Under the pieces are notes generated by a model, which was not told the DNA's origin, did not search any database, and saw only the letters and a program-made list of their open reading frames with translations. Made by a program: the position numbers and the translations under genes. Shown piece after piece: positions 61,355 to 64,000 of a stretch of DNA of 64,000 nt; positions within the stretch are counted from its first letter, which is position 1, and every line of letters begins with the position of its first letter. Origin of the DNA: Rheinheimera pleomorphica (lineage in GTDB: Bacteria; Pseudomonadota; Gammaproteobacteria; Enterobacterales; Alteromonadaceae); contig NZ_SIRR01000003.1 of the NCBI RefSeq assembly GCF_011634895.1, forward strand, positions 1-64,000. Direction: 5' to 3'.

Positions 61355-64000
61355 TAGTGGCTACCTGCTATCTCAGACGCTTCGCATGTCAGGGTTAGCG
61401 AGTATTCGCCCGGCAGATGGCTGCTTAGGGTGAGTTCATGTTGGCTTGGTTTAATGCTCAGTCCCGGTGAATGGCTTTGTACCCGACAGTGTTGCGTCTG
61501 CAACAGAGTTGCGTGCAGGGGGACATGGCTTAGTAATGACAGAGACACACTTGTCGCATCGGTGTGCCAGTGCTGAACCATGCCATTTGCCTGATGTAAA
61601 TAGGGCGCACCGTCAAAGTGACGGGCACTATCGGCAGGGGCAATAATGGCAAGCGGCCCAAGTAAACTTAAATAGCGGCCATCCGGTCCGTTTGCAACGC
61701 CCGTTACCCCGCTAGAGCGCGCGCCGACAATAAAGTTGGCAGGCATGCGTAAACTGCGTATGCCTGTGCTGCGAACCCGGTGACCGTTTTGAAATATGCT
61801 GGCGCCAACACCAGTTTCATAAAGCCCGCGTGCTCGTTTAGCATATTCACTGAGGTACAGTGGTGTAAACGGTTGCGTTTGTGCCCAATGATAAATGTAG
61901 TCCAATGCACCCAACGAGCTGGGGTACATGCCAGAGTACATGTGATAATAAATGCTAACCGGTTTTAGCCGACGTGGTTCTCCCAGCTTGGTAAAGGTCT
62001 CGGTTACCCGGGCAAAACCACTGAAGTTTTCAGTCCACAACTCGGTATACAGGTTCTCATTCATAATGGGCGCATACACTTGAACCGCATTGGGATACCA
62101 ATTCAGGTGGGGGGACACCTGGGCGTATGAAAAATTGTCGTTGAGCACATAAGTGTTGCCACCGTTGACGTTATACAGCTCCAGGGCATCGGTTTGCGCA
62201 ATAATATCAGGGGTGGGGTTGGCCATGCCGGACCATAGAAATACCTTAACTTTTTTATCCGCTGGGGCCAGCGTTTCATTAATGTAAGCGACACTCCCAG
62301 CCACTTCACGAGTGTAATTCAATTGATATTCTGGTACCGGCAGTGCGTCACCATAAAGCTTCTCGCGGCTTGATACGCGCGGGTCCCAAAAAAACGGGTG
62401 GCTAAAAGTGTGTGAGGCTAGCTCAACATTCGGCAAGCGAAAAATGTCTCGGGCAATCTGTTCAAGCTTATCTGCCAAATGTGGGTACAGGCCGTGCGCC
62501 GCCACTTCGGCTTCTACCACTGATACCGTATGTGGTAGCTGATAACGTGTCAGTATGCGATCGAATATGGCTTGGGCGGCAAAGGGTTTACCCGGCAACC
62601 AGGCCACTGAGGGAAAACCGTCACCGTCAATATGTGCCGTTACAATTCGCTGGCCTGATTCCGTTGTTATATCGGGTACGGGCAGGGAGGGTAAACGCAG
62701 CATAGGCAACAGTACGTCGAAAGGGTCAAGGATCCAACGCTGTCGATCGTTGATCAGCTCTTGAATGTCTCCTGGCGCCAATAGTGCGCCACCCCAGGGG
62801 GCTGTAAAGGCGGCAACGCCAATATTACCGCTATTGTCATGGTAATTTGCCACAACTTCTGCCTGGCTATTTTGTAGCACATACCTTGGGTATTCTTCTT
62901 TTGCCGCTTGCGGCAAGGGGTATAGTGTAGGAAGACTGGCTTGCATCTGGCCGTAGTAAAACCCCTGCTGCTGCAGCCCAAGTTGCGCCAATATGGCTGG
63001 GTTCTCTGGCACAGTGCCAACAAACACCGTAGGAATGCGGTTCAGTAGACGCTGCAGCAACGTGATAACCTGAGGCTGTTGATAATAGACCTCAGGCAGC
63101 ATCAGGAAGGCTGCGGCATAAGGCTGCAATGACAGGGTATTACCCTTAAGGGTGCTAATGTCTTGGCAGTCAGGCACATAGCCAGCATATTCAATTAAGG
63201 TAGATAAATAACGATGGCAGCGCGATTGTTTCTTTGGGCCGTCTCGGCTGTCAAATAACCCTAATACCCGGCGCGGTAATGGATAATGCAAAGACACGCC
63301 GTACTGTTCAAGCAGCCCGTCAGCAATATAAGGAGTAAAACCTAGCGTCGCAATCTGTCGTGCCGCCGTAATGCGGTCGTTGATGTCATCAGGCCGGTAA
63401 TCAATCACTATCACTTCGATACCCTGCTGCCTGACATCTTGCAGTCTTTGCATAAGCCAGGCGGTGTCTTCAGCCGACTGTTCAACATATCCCTGTTGTT
63501 GGGCATTAAAGCCAGCATACAAGGATTCTGCAACAATAGCGGCCGGGGTAAAGTCAAGTGCCGGCAGCAGCTCAAAACCTCGGTTAAGCAGCAGGGTGGG
63601 GCTGCGTTTGGCTATGTTGTTAATAATCTGCGTTAATGCGCTGCGCTGATTGTCATGTAACGGAGGGGGGGACAGGGTGTAGCTATCCAGGGTGTCCAGA
63701 AACAGGCCATCAAAACCGGTCGCGGTTAAGCGCTCTGCTTTACTCAGCAGGTACTGCTGCCATAAGGGTTGTTGTAAATCCATCACCTTTGACTGCCAGG
63801 CCGGGTTTTCGGCGATAACGGCTTTATAAAGGCCATCTGTCAGAGGTGGTAAGGTTTCGCCAACACTGAGATAGGCAAAAACCTCAACCTTCGCGTTTTG
63901 AAGTTGTTTCAGTTGTGCTGGAGTTATGCCTTCGGCATTTACTACAATTCGGTCGTAACTTAATAGTTCGCGTACCGAGTCAATTGGTTGATAGTAAAAT
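61354..64000 (-). CDS. pelA: Pel hydrolase/deacetylase PelA, 5' end outside window
   Basis: Open through the window end in this frame: 881 residues are visible, so an internal GTG at 63786 is not the true start. The N-terminal part is a TIM-barrel glycoside hydrolase (GH166 type), with FAYLSVGETLP and the catalytic-region block GFDGLFLDTLDSY near 63720. The middle and C-terminal part is a CE4-like deacetylase with AHIDGDGFPS near 62630 and the metal-binding SHTFSHPFFWDP near 62400. PelA partly deacetylates Pel in the periplasm and can also cut it. Expected full length is about 940, so only the signal peptide and about 60 residues are missing. Confidence 0.95.
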   Translation of the reverse strand, partial: FYYQPIDSVRELLSYDRIVVNAEGITPAQLKQLQNAKVEVFAYLSVGETLPPLTDGLYKAVIAENPAWQSKVMDLQQPLWQQYLLSKAERLTATGFDGLFLDTLDSYTLSPPPLHDNQRSALTQIINNIAKRSPTLLLNRGFELLPALDFTPAAIVAESLYAGFNAQQQGYVEQSAEDTAWLMQRLQDVRQQGIEVIVIDYRPDDINDRITAARQIATLGFTPYIADGLLEQYGVSLHYPLPRRVLGLFDSRDGPKKQSRCHRYLSTLIEYAGYVPDCQDISTLKGNTLSLQPYAAAFLMLPEVYYQQPQVITLLQRLLNRIPTVFVGTVPENPAILAQLGLQQQGFYYGQMQASLPTLYPLPQAAKEEYPRYVLQNSQAEVVANYHDNSGNIGVAAFTAPWGGALLAPGDIQELINDRQRWILDPFDVLLPMLRLPSLPVPDITTESGQRIVTAHIDGDGFPSVAWLPGKPFAAQAIFDRILTRYQLPHTVSVVEAEVAAHGLYPHLADKLEQIARDIFRLPNVELASHTFSHPFFWDPRVSSREKLYGDALPVPEYQLNYTREVAGSVAYINETLAPADKKVKVFLWSGMANPTPDIIAQTDALELYNVNGGNTYVLNDNFSYAQVSPHLNWYPNAVQVYAPIMNENLYTELWTENFSGFARVTETFTKLGEPRRLKPVSIYYHMYSGMYPSSLGALDYIYHWAQTQPFTPLYLSEYAKRARGLYETGVGASIFQNGHRVRSTGIRSLRMPANFIVGARSSGVTGVANGPDGRYLSLLGPLAIIAPADSARHFDGAPYLHQANGMVQHWHTDATSVSLSLLSHVPLHATLLQTQHCRVQSHSPGLSIKPSQHELTLSSHLPGEYSLTLTCEASEIAGSH

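Noticed and set aside
63784-63786. GTG at 63786 as the start of pelA
   Set aside because: The frame stays open to the window end and encodes the expected hydrolase-domain sequence (FAYLSVGETLP). The true start lies outside.

Overview
The window looks like chromosome of a marine or freshwater gammaproteobacterium of the Alteromonadales/Chromatiales type (Rheinheimera, Alishewanella or Arsukibacterium-like). That placement is inferred from gene content and order: a complete MSHA type IV pilus locus joined to mreBCD-maf-rng-yhdP-nitrilase-tldD, plus a pel exopolysaccharide operon. Most genes use moderately GC-rich codons. One block (about 38.4-42.8 kb) is clearly more AT-rich and reads as acquired DNA.

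Layout. 1-203: the 3' end of a 5S rRNA gene with two terminators. 216-1901: a degenerate GGDEF/EAL protein (CsrD/MshH), followed by a convergent PLP-enzyme gene. 2866-19425: a tightly overlapping + strand msh locus (mshI, a PilN gene, J, K, L, M, N, E, G, B, A, C, D, O, P, Q). 19644-30263: the cell-shape and housekeeping run mreB, mreC, mreD, maf, rng, yhdP, nitrilase, tldD. 30441-33579: ilvE, darP (minus strand) and pmbA, with repeats between them. 33754-38000: an exported M3 peptidase and a CHASE/PAS sensor kinase on the minus strand. 38170: tRNA-Arg(CCG), with a second copy of its 3' end 157 bp downstream. 38502-42626: a four-gene minus-strand island of a CoiA-like zinc protein, a SIR2-domain protein, a HerA-type ATPase and a KTSC-domain protein. 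43160-45660: a thymidine/AMP-phosphorylase-like gene and a PRPP-synthetase-like gene. 45688-50226: a small membrane protein, an RND-pump remnant, a TonB copper receptor and a sulfide:quinone-reductase-like operon. 50453-52090: a chemoreceptor with a zinc-binding CZB-like domain. 52203-64000: pelG-F-E-D-C-B-A on the minus strand, with pelA running off the window end.

How the parts fit. Surface attachment and c-di-GMP dominate. MshE carries the N-terminal MshEN domain known to bind c-di-GMP, PelD keeps the RxxD c-di-GMP site and its partner arginine, and CsrD/MshH is a degenerate member of the GGDEF/EAL family. The MSHA pilus and Pel polysaccharide are therefore plausibly set by the same second messenger. 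TldD and PmbA (TldE), which act as one protease, are separated by ilvE and darP.

The best candidate for an under-described system is the tRNA-linked island. SIR2+HerA is a known NADase/helicase-type antiphage pair. Here it is translationally coupled to a KTSC-domain gene and preceded by an unassigned zinc-ribbon protein, with a striking inverted repeat just upstream. Other items of note are the tRNA 3'-end repeat (reminiscent of the E. coli tyrT/rtT repeats), a pair of about 60-bp dispersed repeats with inverted ends, and a palindrome cluster upstream of the SQR gene.
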